This document shows positions 42,441 through 50,489 of a DNA stretch of 64,000 nt, in pieces. Under the pieces are notes generated by a model. It saw only the letters and a program-made list of their open reading frames with translations. It searched no databases and was not told the DNA's origin. The position numbers and the translations under genes were made by a program. Numbering within the stretch: position 1 is the first letter of the stretch; every line of letters starts with the position of its first letter. The DNA is from Metapseudomonas otitidis (GTDB lineage: Bacteria; Pseudomonadota; Gammaproteobacteria; Pseudomonadales; Pseudomonadaceae): the NCBI RefSeq assembly GCF_900111835.1, contig NZ_FOJP01000014.1, forward strand, positions 62,001 to 126,000. The letters run 5' to 3'.

Positions 42441-43048
42441 GCGTGGGTGATGCCTATTTCGAGGCGCTGTACCGGCGCAGCGCCGACCCCTGGGCCTTCC
42501 GCCGCCGCTGGTACGAGCGGCGCAAGCGCAACCTGGTGCTGGCGGCGCTGCCGCGCGGCTTCTACGAGCGGGTCTTCGAACCCGGCTGCGGCAACGGCGA
42601 GCTGAGCCTGCGCCTGGCCGACCGCTGCCACGAGCTGCTGGCCTGCGACACCTCGGAACGGGCCGTGGAGCTGGCCCGGCGGCGGGTGGCGCGCAAGCCC
42701 AACGTGCGTTTCGTGCAGGCGCGCCTGCCCCAGCAATGGCCACGGGGGCGCTTCGACCTGATCCTGTTCAGCGAGCTGGGCTACTACCTGGACCCGACGG
42801 ACCTGCAGCGGCTGGTGAAGCAGGCGCGCGCATCGCTGACCGAGCAGGGCACGCTGCTGGCCTGCCACTGGCGCCCCGCCATCGAGGGCTGCCCGCTGAC
42901 CGGCGACGACGTCCACGGCTACCTGCGAGGCGCGCTGGACATGCCCCGGCTGCTCTATCACGAGGAGCCCGACCTGCTGCTGGAGGTGTGGAGCCGCGAC
43001 GCCACCACGGTGGCCCAGCGTGAAGGCCTGCGCGAGGGGCCGGCATGA
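42437..43048 (+). CDS. SAM-dependent methyltransferase (NodS-like)
   Basis: This 203-residue class I methyltransferase has the SAM-binding motif I RVFEPGCGNGELSLRLA (about 47-63), the following acidic strand LLACDTSERAVELA, and the post-motif FDLILFSELGYYLDP. The N-terminal DAYFEALYRRSADPWAFRRRWYERRK is typical of NodS-like N-methyltransferases that act on deacetylated amino sugars, which fits the deacetylase immediately upstream. It overlaps both neighbours by 4 bases. Confidence 0.87.
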   Translation: MSVGDAYFEALYRRSADPWAFRRRWYERRKRNLVLAALPRGFYERVFEPGCGNGELSLRLADRCHELLACDTSERAVELARRRVARKPNVRFVQARLPQQWPRGRFDLILFSELGYYLDPTDLQRLVKQARASLTEQGTLLACHWRPAIEGCPLTGDDVHGYLRGALDMPRLLYHEEPDLLLEVWSRDATTVAQREGLREGPA

Positions 43049-43701
43049 TCGGCGTGGTGATCCCCGTGCATGACGAAGAAGCCCACCTGGGTGCCTGCCT
43101 CGACTCCGTACTCCGCGCAGCCACGCACCCAGGGCTGGGCGGCGAGCCGGTGCGCGTGCTGGTGGTGCTGGACAGCTGCAGCGACGGCAGCGCCGCCATC
43201 GCTCATGCCTACGGGGTGGAGACGCGGGCGCTGCAGGCGCGCAACGTGGGCCGTGCGCGAGGCGAAGGGGCGAGGACGCTGCTGGAAGCCGGCGCCCGCT
43301 GGATCGCCTGCACCGACGCCGACAGCGTGGTGGATGCCAACTGGCTGGTGGACCAGCTCGAAATGGGGGCGGAACTGGTCTGCGGCACCGTGCAGGTCAC
43401 CGACTGGGACGACCTGCCGGAGCACGTCCGGGACCGCTATGAGCAGCACTACTGCGACGCCGACGACCACCGCCACGTGCACGGCGCCAACCTCGGCTTC
43501 TGCGCCCGCGCCTACCTGCGCGCCGGTGGCTTTGCGCCCCTGCCGGCCCATGAGGACGTGCACCTGGTGCAGGCCTTCGCCCGGATCGGCGCGCGCATCG
43601 CCTGGAGCGCGCGGCCCCGGGTGTACACCAGTGCCCGGCTGCTGGGGCGCGCGCCGGAGGGCTTCGCCGGCTACCTGAGGGCGCTGCTGGCCGCCTCCTG
43701 A
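43045..43701 (+). CDS. Family 2 glycosyltransferase
   Basis: This 218-residue GT-A enzyme has IGVVIPVHDEEAHLGACLDSVL at the start, donor-binding LVVLDSCSDGS, the metal-binding motif CTDADSVVDANWL (about 90-102) and acceptor region VHGANLGFCARAYLRAGGF with base HEDVHLVQAF. It has no membrane helices, so it probably works on a soluble or lipid acceptor at the cytosolic face. It is the last gene of the ten-gene operon. Its 3' end overlaps the convergent diguanylate cyclase gene by 31 bases. Confidence 0.87.
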   Translation: MIGVVIPVHDEEAHLGACLDSVLRAATHPGLGGEPVRVLVVLDSCSDGSAAIAHAYGVETRALQARNVGRARGEGARTLLEAGARWIACTDADSVVDANWLVDQLEMGAELVCGTVQVTDWDDLPEHVRDRYEQHYCDADDHRHVHGANLGFCARAYLRAGGFAPLPAHEDVHLVQAFARIGARIAWSARPRVYTSARLLGRAPEGFAGYLRALLAAS

Positions 43702-44882
43702 CGCGCCACCGGCGAACCCTCCACGGCCACGCAGCTGCGGTTGCGGCCCAGGCGCTTGGCCTCGTAGAGCAGCTCGTCGGAGCGGCGGTACATCAGCGCC
43801 TCGCTGACGGGCAGGTGGAACAGGCAGGCACCGACGCTCACGGTCAGCACCGGGGCGGCTGCCGATCGCGCATGGGGGACTTCCAGGGCCCGCACCTGCT
43901 GGACGATCCGCAGCGCCACCGTTTCCAGATGGGCCTCTTCCACGTCGTAGAGCACTAGGGTGAACTCCTCGCCACCCAGTCGCGCGGCGATGTCCAGCGG
44001 GCGGCGGGCGAAGGCCTCCAGCACCCTGGCCACCGCGCACAGGGCGGCGTCTCCGGCCTGGTGGCCGTAGTAGTCGTTGTACTGCTTGAAGTAGTCGAGA
44101 TCGATGATCAGCTGGGCCAGGCTCGCGCCCTCCCGCGCGGCCAGGCCCAGCACGGTCTGCACGTGCTGGTCGAAGGCACGGCGGTTGTGCAGGCCGGTCA
44201 GCGGGTCATGGCTGGACTGCCACTTGAGCAGCTCGCGCAGGAGGAACTGCTCGCGCTTGACCTGATCGCGGATGTAGCCCCCCGTGGCACAGGCGAGGAT
44301 CGACAGCAGGAACACCAGGGACACCGAGCCGTACTGCTCGGGTGCCTCTGCGGCGTACACCGGGTAGCCCACCAGCAGCCAGAGAGCGAACAGCGCCAGG
44401 GCCACCAGCAGGCTGCGGCGGAAGCTGATGCCCAGGGGGAAGAAGGCCGCCACGCCGAGCAAGGCGAAGATGCCGTCGGAGAAGTACAGGCCCTTGATGC
44501 GGTAGATGAAGATCGAGGCCATGCCACCGGCCAGCACCAATAGCAGCACCCACGAGGCGAAGCGCACCGAGTAGGCCTCGATGCCGCGCAGCAGCATCTG
44601 CAGCACCAGGCCGGTGAGCAGCAGCAGGATGCCGACCCGCACCCCCGCCAGCAGTACCAGCCAACCATCGAGGCCGGCCTGCAGGTCGAAGTGCAGCAGG
44701 TCCAGCCCCATGAACAGCGCCCACACCAGCAGCACCACCAAGGCCGAAGCCTTCTGGAACGGCAGGAAATCCCGCGTCAGCGATTCGCGGTACTGCTGCT
44801 CCAGGCGGGGCGGAAAGCGCGGGCGCATGAAGGTCCGGCCCTGGTGTGCCTGGTACAGCTGCTCGTTGTCCGGATCGCGCAT
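43671..44882 (-). CDS. Membrane diguanylate cyclase
   Basis: This 403-residue protein has about six N-terminal helices between residues 45 and 210 (ALVVLLVWALFMGLDLL first, YGSVSLVFLLSILACATGGYI last) and a C-terminal GGDEF domain. The active site ARLGGEEFTLVL is intact, and an RxxD inhibitory site (RPLD) lies five residues earlier, so it should make cyclic di-GMP with feedback control. The membrane part probably senses an unknown signal. The convergent GT2 gene overlaps its last 31 bases. Confidence 0.9.
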   Translation of the reverse strand: MRDPDNEQLYQAHQGRTFMRPRFPPRLEQQYRESLTRDFLPFQKASALVVLLVWALFMGLDLLHFDLQAGLDGWLVLLAGVRVGILLLLTGLVLQMLLRGIEAYSVRFASWVLLLVLAGGMASIFIYRIKGLYFSDGIFALLGVAAFFPLGISFRRSLLVALALFALWLLVGYPVYAAEAPEQYGSVSLVFLLSILACATGGYIRDQVKREQFLLRELLKWQSSHDPLTGLHNRRAFDQHVQTVLGLAAREGASLAQLIIDLDYFKQYNDYYGHQAGDAALCAVARVLEAFARRPLDIAARLGGEEFTLVLYDVEEAHLETVALRIVQQVRALEVPHARSAAAPVLTVSVGACLFHLPVSEALMYRRSDELLYEAKRLGRNRSCVAVEGSPVARQEAASSALR

Positions 44883-44915
44883 TCCCTACTCTCCCCCCGG
44901 CGGTGCCGGTCCCCA

Positions 44916-45815
44916 TCAGGCATGCCCGGTCTGCACCAGGTCGCAGGCCTGCTGGGCCGTCGCCACGGCGAAGTCGAGCACCGCACGCCCGCAGGCCGAG
45001 AGCGTGCGGTGGCTGGAATAGGCGGCATGCAGCGCCCGCCCGCGTACGGCGTAGTCGGGCAGGATGCGCACCAACTGCTCCTTGCGCCATTCCGCGGCCA
45101 GGGTGGACAGCAGGGCGATGCCCGAATCGTTGATCGCAGCGTTGAGCAGGGCCGAGCTGGACGTGGTCGCCAGCCGCCCGTTAGGGCGCAGGCGATAGGT
45201 CCGGCGGCCGCAGCTCGAATGCAACTCGCAGCTTTGGACGTTCTTCAGGTGCAGGCAGGCATGTTCGGCCAGGTCCTCCACCCGCTCCGGCACGCCGTGC
45301 ATGGCCAGGTAGCCGGGGCTGGCGTAGAGACCCAGCTCCAGGTCGAACAGCTTGCGTACCACGTAGGCGTCGTTCTTCAGCTCACCGAGGAAGAACAGCA
45401 GGTCCAGCCCGTCCAGCACCAGGTCCGGCTCGTGGTCCGCCACCACCACGTCCAGTTCCAGCCCCGGGTGCTGGCGCAGGAGCTGGCTGAAGAAGCCGTT
45501 CTCCTGGCATTCGAAAAAGCCCGTGGGCACCTGGATGCGCACCTGGCCGACAATGCCCTGGGCGTCGTCACGCAAGGTGGCCAGGGCGTTGCCCAGGTGG
45601 TCGATGCTCGTCTTGCATTTCTGGTAGAGCCGCTCCCCATCGGCCGTGCAGCGCAGCAACCGGGTGGAGCGGAGAAAAAGGGCCGTGCCGAGACTGCGTT
45701 CCAGGCTCATCAGGCGGCGGCTGAGGGTATTGGCAGGTATCCCTAGTACCCTGCTTGCTTTTGCGAAGCTCCCTGCCCGTACGATCTGCACGAATAAAGC
45801 CAAGTCATCCAGCAT
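44916..45815 (-). CDS. LysR-family regulator
   Basis: This regulator of about 299 residues starts MLDDLALFVQIVRAGSFAKASRVLG, with recognition helix IPANTLSRRLMSLERSLG and a wing ALFLRSTRLLRCT. The effector domain from about residue 90 contains VRIQVPTGFFECQENGF. The subgroup resembles the CrgA/DhcR-type LysR proteins, with unknown inducer. The ATG at 45815 is preferred to TTG codons just upstream. The target is unknown, and no divergent gene lies close by. Confidence 0.87.
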   Translation of the reverse strand: MLDDLALFVQIVRAGSFAKASRVLGIPANTLSRRLMSLERSLGTALFLRSTRLLRCTADGERLYQKCKTSIDHLGNALATLRDDAQGIVGQVRIQVPTGFFECQENGFFSQLLRQHPGLELDVVVADHEPDLVLDGLDLLFFLGELKNDAYVVRKLFDLELGLYASPGYLAMHGVPERVEDLAEHACLHLKNVQSCELHSSCGRRTYRLRPNGRLATTSSSALLNAAINDSGIALLSTLAAEWRKEQLVRILPDYAVRGRALHAAYSSHRTLSACGRAVLDFAVATAQQACDLVQTGHA

Positions 45816-46246
45816 CTTCACCAACTTCGAAACTCGTCGAGACTTATCCGCGTCGTGCAGTTTTCATGCTAACAGCCGTATTTTTTGCAGAGAACCTACA
45901 TTTCCGGACTGCCAATCTCCATTTTTCGAATGAACTTAGCCGGCAAGTAGCGCGCTAACTGCCGTGCTTTGCGCGGTCGATTCAATGGCGCCGGACTTTT
46001 GTCAAGGAGTGCGCCAAGCCCACGCGCGGCGGGGCTTTCAGCAGTTCGAGGGAAAATTTCGTATTGAGCCGGACGAAACTTGGAAGTTGGCCAAGTTGTG
46101 AGCGACGGGATTAATCCGGGGAAGTTGTCATGTGCCGCCGTTTACTGGCGAACTTGGATGTTGCGAGGCGTCGGAAAGTCGTCACTTTCACAGCCATGTG
46201 AAACTTGAGCGACGGAAACAGGACGGATTCGAAGGGTAATGACGAG
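45816..46246. other. Intergenic stretch with one inverted repeat
   Basis: This 431-base gap is less GC-rich than the genes around it. It carries AACTTGG (46077-46083) and CCAAGTT (46091-46097) as 7-base arms around AAGTTGG, a possible operator or small hairpin. The part next to the LysR gene is AT-rich and should hold its promoter. I see no convincing small gene in it. Confidence 0.4.
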
Positions 46247-46273
46247 GCCGCCCGGCCATTGCAGCCGGGCGGC
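46247..46273 (-). terminator. Terminator hairpin of the CbiM-like gene
   Basis: GCCGCCCGGC (46247-46256), loop CATTGCA, GCCGGGCGGC (46264-46273) form a perfect 10-bp stem 12 bases beyond the stop codon of the minus-strand gene. The bases that follow on the minus strand are not T-rich. Confidence 0.6.
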
Positions 46274-46285
46274 AGGTGTGTCGGA

Positions 46286-46969
46286 TCAGGCCGCGGCGTG
46301 GTGCAGGCGGACGTTGAACAGCGGGCCCTGGCTGTAGCGCGACAGGGTCTTGGCCAGGGCCAGTACGCCCAGGTCGATCAGCGGCTCCACCAGGATCACG
46401 CTCATGTAGGCCAGGCCGAAGGTGCTCACCGAAGCCAGGGTCTCGGCGGTGAAACCGTGGCCGTAGAAGGCCCAGAAGGCCACCCAGGCGACGATGCCGC
46501 CCTGGTAGGCGGTGGACAGCGCCAGGGCCTGGCTGTAGCGGGTTTCCACGTAGGCGGTGCGGGCCGGGATGATGCGGTTGGCCAGCAGGCTGATGCCCCA
46601 CAGCGGCACCAGCAGGGTGGTGACGTTCATGCCGTACTGCGGCAGGTCGAAGGGGGCGAAGAACAGGCCCTGGACCAGCAGCCCGGCGGCCAGGCCGATG
46701 GCGGCCGCGCCCGCGCCGAACATCAGCAGCAGGGTCGAGCCGAGGATCAGGTGGACCTCGGAGACCCCCACCGCGTGATGCGGGAACACCTCGAAGAAGC
46801 AGAACACCAGGGCGGTGGCGATCAGGCTGCGCAGGGCCAGGGCGCTGATGCCGCCGTTGGTGCGGATGCTGTCGTAGGCCATCTTGGCGGTCAGGCCGAA
46901 GGCGGTGACGGCGGTGCCATAGCTGAGCAGGAGCTTGGCGCCTTCGACGACGCCGGGTTCGATATGCAT
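46286..46969 (-). CDS. CbiM-like cobalt transporter membrane protein
   Basis: This 227-residue integral membrane protein has about six helices. It opens with MHIEPGVVEGAKLLLSYG, where the N-terminal Met-His-Ile resembles the metal-binding start (MHI) of CbiM/NikM substrate-capture proteins. HHAVGVSEVHLILGSTLLLMFG is the conserved inner core. It should bring cobalt, needed for vitamin B12, into the cell. No ATPase or T-component gene lies next to it here. A cobalamin riboswitch directly upstream (47035-47204) gives strong independent support for a cobalt/B12 role. AAGGAACC precedes the ATG. Confidence 0.83.
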   Translation of the reverse strand: MHIEPGVVEGAKLLLSYGTAVTAFGLTAKMAYDSIRTNGGISALALRSLIATALVFCFFEVFPHHAVGVSEVHLILGSTLLLMFGAGAAAIGLAAGLLVQGLFFAPFDLPQYGMNVTTLLVPLWGISLLANRIIPARTAYVETRYSQALALSTAYQGGIVAWVAFWAFYGHGFTAETLASVSTFGLAYMSVILVEPLIDLGVLALAKTLSRYSQGPLFNVRLHHAAA

Positions 46970-47034
46970 GTGCGGTTCCTTGCCGCGCCCACCGCGCGGT
47001 GACCAGTTCTAGGGGTCGGGCCTCGTGCCCGTTA

Positions 47035-47204
47035 CGGATGGCAGGTCTCCTGGCTCGCAGGTCAATGCTTCACCCACCTTCCCGGCCGGGGCCAGTGGTG
47101 CTTCGGGTTTCGCTCGCTGCTTACAGTTGCGGGGGCAGCCATGGCCTGGGCGTTGCGCCGCACCATGTTCCCTGTTGCTCCGGGCGGTTGCCCGGAAACC
47201 ATCG
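47035..47204 (-). promoter_or_regulatory. Cobalamin riboswitch
   Basis: Read on the minus strand, this leader has the conserved pieces of the B12 riboswitch in order: GATGGTTTCCGGGC, then CAGGGAACATGGTG, CCCGCAACTGTAAGC, CCACTGG followed by GGGAAGGTGGG, and GAGCCAGGAGACCTGCC near the 3' end (47039-47055). It ends about 65 bases before the start of the CbiM-like gene. When adenosylcobalamin binds it should shut off that gene, probably by hiding the ribosome site. It points away from the methanobactin operon. Confidence 0.92.
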
Positions 47205-47210
47205 GCGGCC

Positions 47211-47238
47211 ATCTTACTGGCGGGCCTGCGGGCGGCAA
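47211..47238 (-). promoter_or_regulatory. Sigma-70-type promoter of the riboswitch transcript
   Basis: On the minus strand TTGCCG (47238-47233) is separated by 16 bases from TAAGAT (47216-47211). Transcription would begin near 47204, exactly where the riboswitch sequence begins. Confidence 0.55.
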
Positions 47239-47441
47239 AGGCAAATTTTTGCGCCCCCGCGAGCGCCCCGTACGCCTCCCTGCCTGCGACAGTCCGCCAC
47301 AGTCGACTTTCCCCTGCCAGCCAGGCGCCACCCGCAGGCCACCGGGTGCCCGGGGTGTGGCAGCTCGTCGCAGTCGGGCCGCATCGGGGGCCCTTGCTAG
47401 CATCCGTCCCGCAGCGCCCCAGAGGCCTGCCAAGTGCATGC

Positions 47442-47459
47442 GGGCGCCATGAGGCGCCC
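47442..47459 (+). promoter_or_regulatory. Hairpin upstream of the methanobactin operon
   Basis: GGGCGCC, loop ATGA, GGCGCCC form a perfect 7-bp stem 87 bases before mbnT. It could be an operator or part of the 5' leader. The rest of the 331-base stretch (47215-47545) shows no clear copper-regulator box or ECF promoter that I can name. Confidence 0.35.
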
Positions 47460-47545
47460 GGTAGTCATCCAGGGATCGGACAGCTCGGCACCATGCGGCT
47501 CAAGTCGTTCCCGGAACCACTCGACAACAACAGGGACCGACGCCC

Positions 47546-49600
47546 ATGGCCGTGATGCCATCCCCTTCGTTCTGGCGCTCCGCCTTCCTCCCCTCGCCCG
47601 CCACGGCCTGGCCGCTGCTGCTCCTGCTCTGCGCCGCCGCCCAGGCCCAGGAAGACGGCAAGACCCTGGTGCTGGACAGCACCACCGTCACCGCCACCCG
47701 CAGCGCCAACAGCAGCTTCGACCTGCCGGCCTCGGTGTCCACGGTGGACCGCAAGGCCCTCGACGATGCCCAGGCCGACAGCCTGTCCAGCGTGCTGCGC
47801 AGCCTGCCCAACGTGAACTTCGGCGGCGGCCCCCGCCCTGCGGCACAGATCCCCGCCATCCGTGGCCTGCAGGGGCCACGCATCATCCTCACGGTGGACG
47901 GTGCGCGGCGTAACAACGAGGGCGGGGTGAACAGCCCGCTGCTGCTCGACCCCGACTTCATCCGCCAGGTGGACGTGGTGCGCGGCCCCATGTCGGCGGC
48001 CTATGGCAGCGGCGGCCTGGGCGGCGTGATGGCCTTCGAGACCCTGGCAGCGGAGGACTACGTCGACCCTGAGCGCGGCTACGGCGGCCAGGCCAAGGTG
48101 GGTTACCGAAGCGGCAACGAGGCCTTCTCCACCAACCTCACCGCCGCAGCACTGAACGACCAGGCCGACGTGCTGGCCAGTGCCACCTACCGCAACTACG
48201 GCGCCATTCACACCGGCAAGGGCGGCGCTGATTCGGAGTACCCCAACGACGGCGACCTGGGCGCCAGCCTGCTCAAGGCCGGCCTCAACCTGGGCGAACT
48301 GAACCGGGTGGAGCTGAGCCGCCAGACCTTCGACGACGACTTCACCGGCCCCACCAACCCCGGCGGCAACCTGGTGTTCCCCTTCGACCAGGACACCCGC
48401 CGCCGGCAGGAGCAGTACACCGGCAACTGGTCGTTCCACGATACCGACCGCAGCTGGCTGGACGGCAAGCTGAGCCTCTACCGCACCCGCTTCAGCCTCG
48501 CCGGCCACAGCCGCTCGACACCGCCCCAGGCCGACACCTCGGCCATGACCCGCACCGACGGCGGCAGCCTGCAGAACACCAGCACCTTCGAGGTGGGCGA
48601 GCACTACCGGCAGCGCCTCACCTACGGCGTGGACTACTACAAGGACACCGCCGAGAACACCTCCAACGGCCAGGGCAATTCGGTGCTGCCCGACGGCGAG
48701 CTGCGCGCCCTTGGCGGCTTCATCCAGAGCGAGCAGACCTTCGACCGCTGGACCCTGATCGCCGCGTTGCGCCACGACGACTACAAGCTGTCCTCCCCCG
48801 GCCAGGGCGACGCCCGCCACAGCCGCCTCTCGCCGAAGATCGCCCTGAAGTACCAGCCCATCGACCCCCTGGGGCTGTTCGTCAGCTACGGCGAAGCCTT
48901 CCGCGCGCCGACCATGACCGAGATGTACGGCAACCTGGACACCCGCCGGGCGCTGTTCAACTTCCGCCCCAACCCGGGCCTGGAACCGGAGACCAGCAAG
49001 ACCTGGGAAGCCGGCTTCACCCTGGACTTCAGCGACCTGCTGGCCGCCGGCGACCAGTTCCGCCTCAAGGCCACCGGCTTCGACGAAGACGTCTACGACC
49101 TGATCGACTCCCAGGTGGTCGGCACCTACGTGCGCCAGGCGCCCTTCGCCGGCGTCGGCCAGGTGTTCCAGCGGCGCAACGTGGCCCGGGCCGAGCGCCG
49201 GGGTGGCGAGATCGAAGCGGCCTACGAGCTGGACCGCCTGAGCGTCGGCCTGGGGTATTCCCAGCTGCGCTCGCGCAACGCCCAGACCGGCGCCGACCTC
49301 TACGCCCCGCCGGACAAGCTGGCCCTGACCCTGGGCTATCGCCTCGACGAGCAGTGGTCGGTCAACTACCGCGGGCAGTTCGTCAAGGCCCAGGACTACG
49401 ACGACACCCTGCTGCGCCGCCGCGACGGCTACGCCCTGCACGACATCGGCCTGACCTGGGAGCGCGACCCGTACCGCGTCGACCTGGGGGTGACCAACCT
49501 GTTCGACCAGGCCTACGCCACCTACCAGCAGACCCAGGCCAACACCTTCAGCTACGAGGAAGGCCGCAGCGTCAACCTCACCCTCAGCTCGCGCTTCTGA
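47546..49600 (+). CDS. mbnT: TonB-dependent receptor, methanobactin-type (MbnT)
   Basis: This 684-residue outer-membrane receptor has a signal peptide ending AAAQAQ. A TonB box/plug region (TTVTATRSANSSFDLPASVSTVDRKAL), the plug motifs PAIRGLQGPRIILTVDGARRN and VDVVRGPMSAAYGSGGLGGV, and a beta-barrel ending in Phe (VNLTLSSRF) follow. By sequence alone it looks like the heme-receptor group of TonB receptors. Its place as first gene before mbnP, mbnH, mbnA, mbnB, mbnC and mbnM argues that it takes up the copper-loaded methanobactin. No N-terminal signalling extension and no sigma/anti-sigma genes are present, so it is not controlled by an MbnI/MbnR pair here. AGGGA precedes the ATG. Confidence 0.8.
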   Translation: MAVMPSPSFWRSAFLPSPATAWPLLLLLCAAAQAQEDGKTLVLDSTTVTATRSANSSFDLPASVSTVDRKALDDAQADSLSSVLRSLPNVNFGGGPRPAAQIPAIRGLQGPRIILTVDGARRNNEGGVNSPLLLDPDFIRQVDVVRGPMSAAYGSGGLGGVMAFETLAAEDYVDPERGYGGQAKVGYRSGNEAFSTNLTAAALNDQADVLASATYRNYGAIHTGKGGADSEYPNDGDLGASLLKAGLNLGELNRVELSRQTFDDDFTGPTNPGGNLVFPFDQDTRRRQEQYTGNWSFHDTDRSWLDGKLSLYRTRFSLAGHSRSTPPQADTSAMTRTDGGSLQNTSTFEVGEHYRQRLTYGVDYYKDTAENTSNGQGNSVLPDGELRALGGFIQSEQTFDRWTLIAALRHDDYKLSSPGQGDARHSRLSPKIALKYQPIDPLGLFVSYGEAFRAPTMTEMYGNLDTRRALFNFRPNPGLEPETSKTWEAGFTLDFSDLLAAGDQFRLKATGFDEDVYDLIDSQVVGTYVRQAPFAGVGQVFQRRNVARAERRGGEIEAAYELDRLSVGLGYSQLRSRNAQTGADLYAPPDKLALTLGYRLDEQWSVNYRGQFVKAQDYDDTLLRRRDGYALHDIGLTWERDPYRVDLGVTNLFDQAYATYQQTQANTFSYEEGRSVNLTLSSRF

Positions 49601-49610
49601 GAGGCCGCCC

Positions 49611-50489
49611 ATGCACGCCCATCGCCTCCCCCTTCTGCTCGGCACGGCCCTGCTCTCGGCATGCGCCGCCCAGGCACCCAGCGGCCCGCAGCCGGTGGTG
49701 ATCGACTTCGCCCTGCTGGCCAACGGACACCCCGCCCGCTGCGGTGCGCCCCTGGGCCCGCTGGGCGCCGATGCCCGCCCCTCGACCCTGCGCGATGCAC
49801 GGTTCTACCTGCAGGACGTGGCGCTGGTCCGCGGCGACGGCCAGGCCGTGCCCCTGGTGCTCGACCACGACGACTGGCAGGACGGCCAGGTCGTCCTGCT
49901 GGACTTCGAGGACGCCACCGGCACCTGCCAGGGCGGCACCCCGGCCACCCGCACCCAGGTGCGCGGCCAGGCGCCGGCCGGTGACTACGTCGGCCTGCGC
50001 TTCAGCCTCGGCGTGCCCGAGGCCCTCAACCACACCAGCACCGAACTCCAGGGCCCGCCCCTGGACATCGCCGCCATGGGCTGGAGCTGGCAGGCCGGGC
50101 GCAAGTTCGCCAAGGTCGAGGTCAACCCCGAAGGCGGCGTGGCCAAGGCCGATGGCGCCCGCGCGCCCAGCTGGTACCTGCACCTGGGCTCCACCGGCTG
50201 CAGCGGCAACCCGCTCACCGGCGAAACGGTGGCCTGCCTGCGGGCCAACCGGGTGCCCGTCTCCCTGCGCGATTTCGACCCCCGGCGCGATGCTGTGGCG
50301 CTGGACCTGTCCAGCCTGCTGGCCGGCAGCCAGCTCGGCCGTGACCAGGGCGGCGCGGTGGGCTGCATGAGCGGCCCGGACGACCCCGAATGCCCGGCGG
50401 TGTTCGCCCGCCTTGGCCTGGACCTGGCCAGCGGCCAGCCGACGCCGGATGGCCAGGTTCCGGCCTTCCGCGTCGTACCCCGGCCATGA
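49611..50489 (+). CDS. mbnP: MbnP, four-Cys/WxW copper-protein of the MbnP-MbnH pair
   Basis: This 292-residue protein has a lipobox (LLSAC, Cys 18). The mature part has the family features: FALLANGHPARCGAPLG (Cys 44), ARFYLQDVALV, TGTCQGG (Cys 106), GWSWQAGRKF (WxW, Trp 158 and 160), TGCSGN...VACLRANR and VGCMSG...ECPAVF. These are the cysteines and tryptophans of the 'metallo-mystery pair' four-Cys protein. In characterised examples MbnP binds copper and carries a kynurenine made from Trp by MbnH. The gene follows mbnT by 10 bases and shares ATGA with mbnH. Confidence 0.9.
   Translation: MHAHRLPLLLGTALLSACAAQAPSGPQPVVIDFALLANGHPARCGAPLGPLGADARPSTLRDARFYLQDVALVRGDGQAVPLVLDHDDWQDGQVVLLDFEDATGTCQGGTPATRTQVRGQAPAGDYVGLRFSLGVPEALNHTSTELQGPPLDIAAMGWSWQAGRKFAKVEVNPEGGVAKADGARAPSWYLHLGSTGCSGNPLTGETVACLRANRVPVSLRDFDPRRDAVALDLSSLLAGSQLGRDQGGAVGCMSGPDDPECPAVFARLGLDLASGQPTPDGQVPAFRVVPRP

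Noticed and set aside
47035-49600. Reading the TonB receptor at 47546 as the vitamin B12 receptor BtuB because a cobalamin riboswitch is near
   Set aside because: The riboswitch is on the minus strand and points to the CbiM-like gene. The receptor is followed directly by mbnP, mbnH and mbnA.
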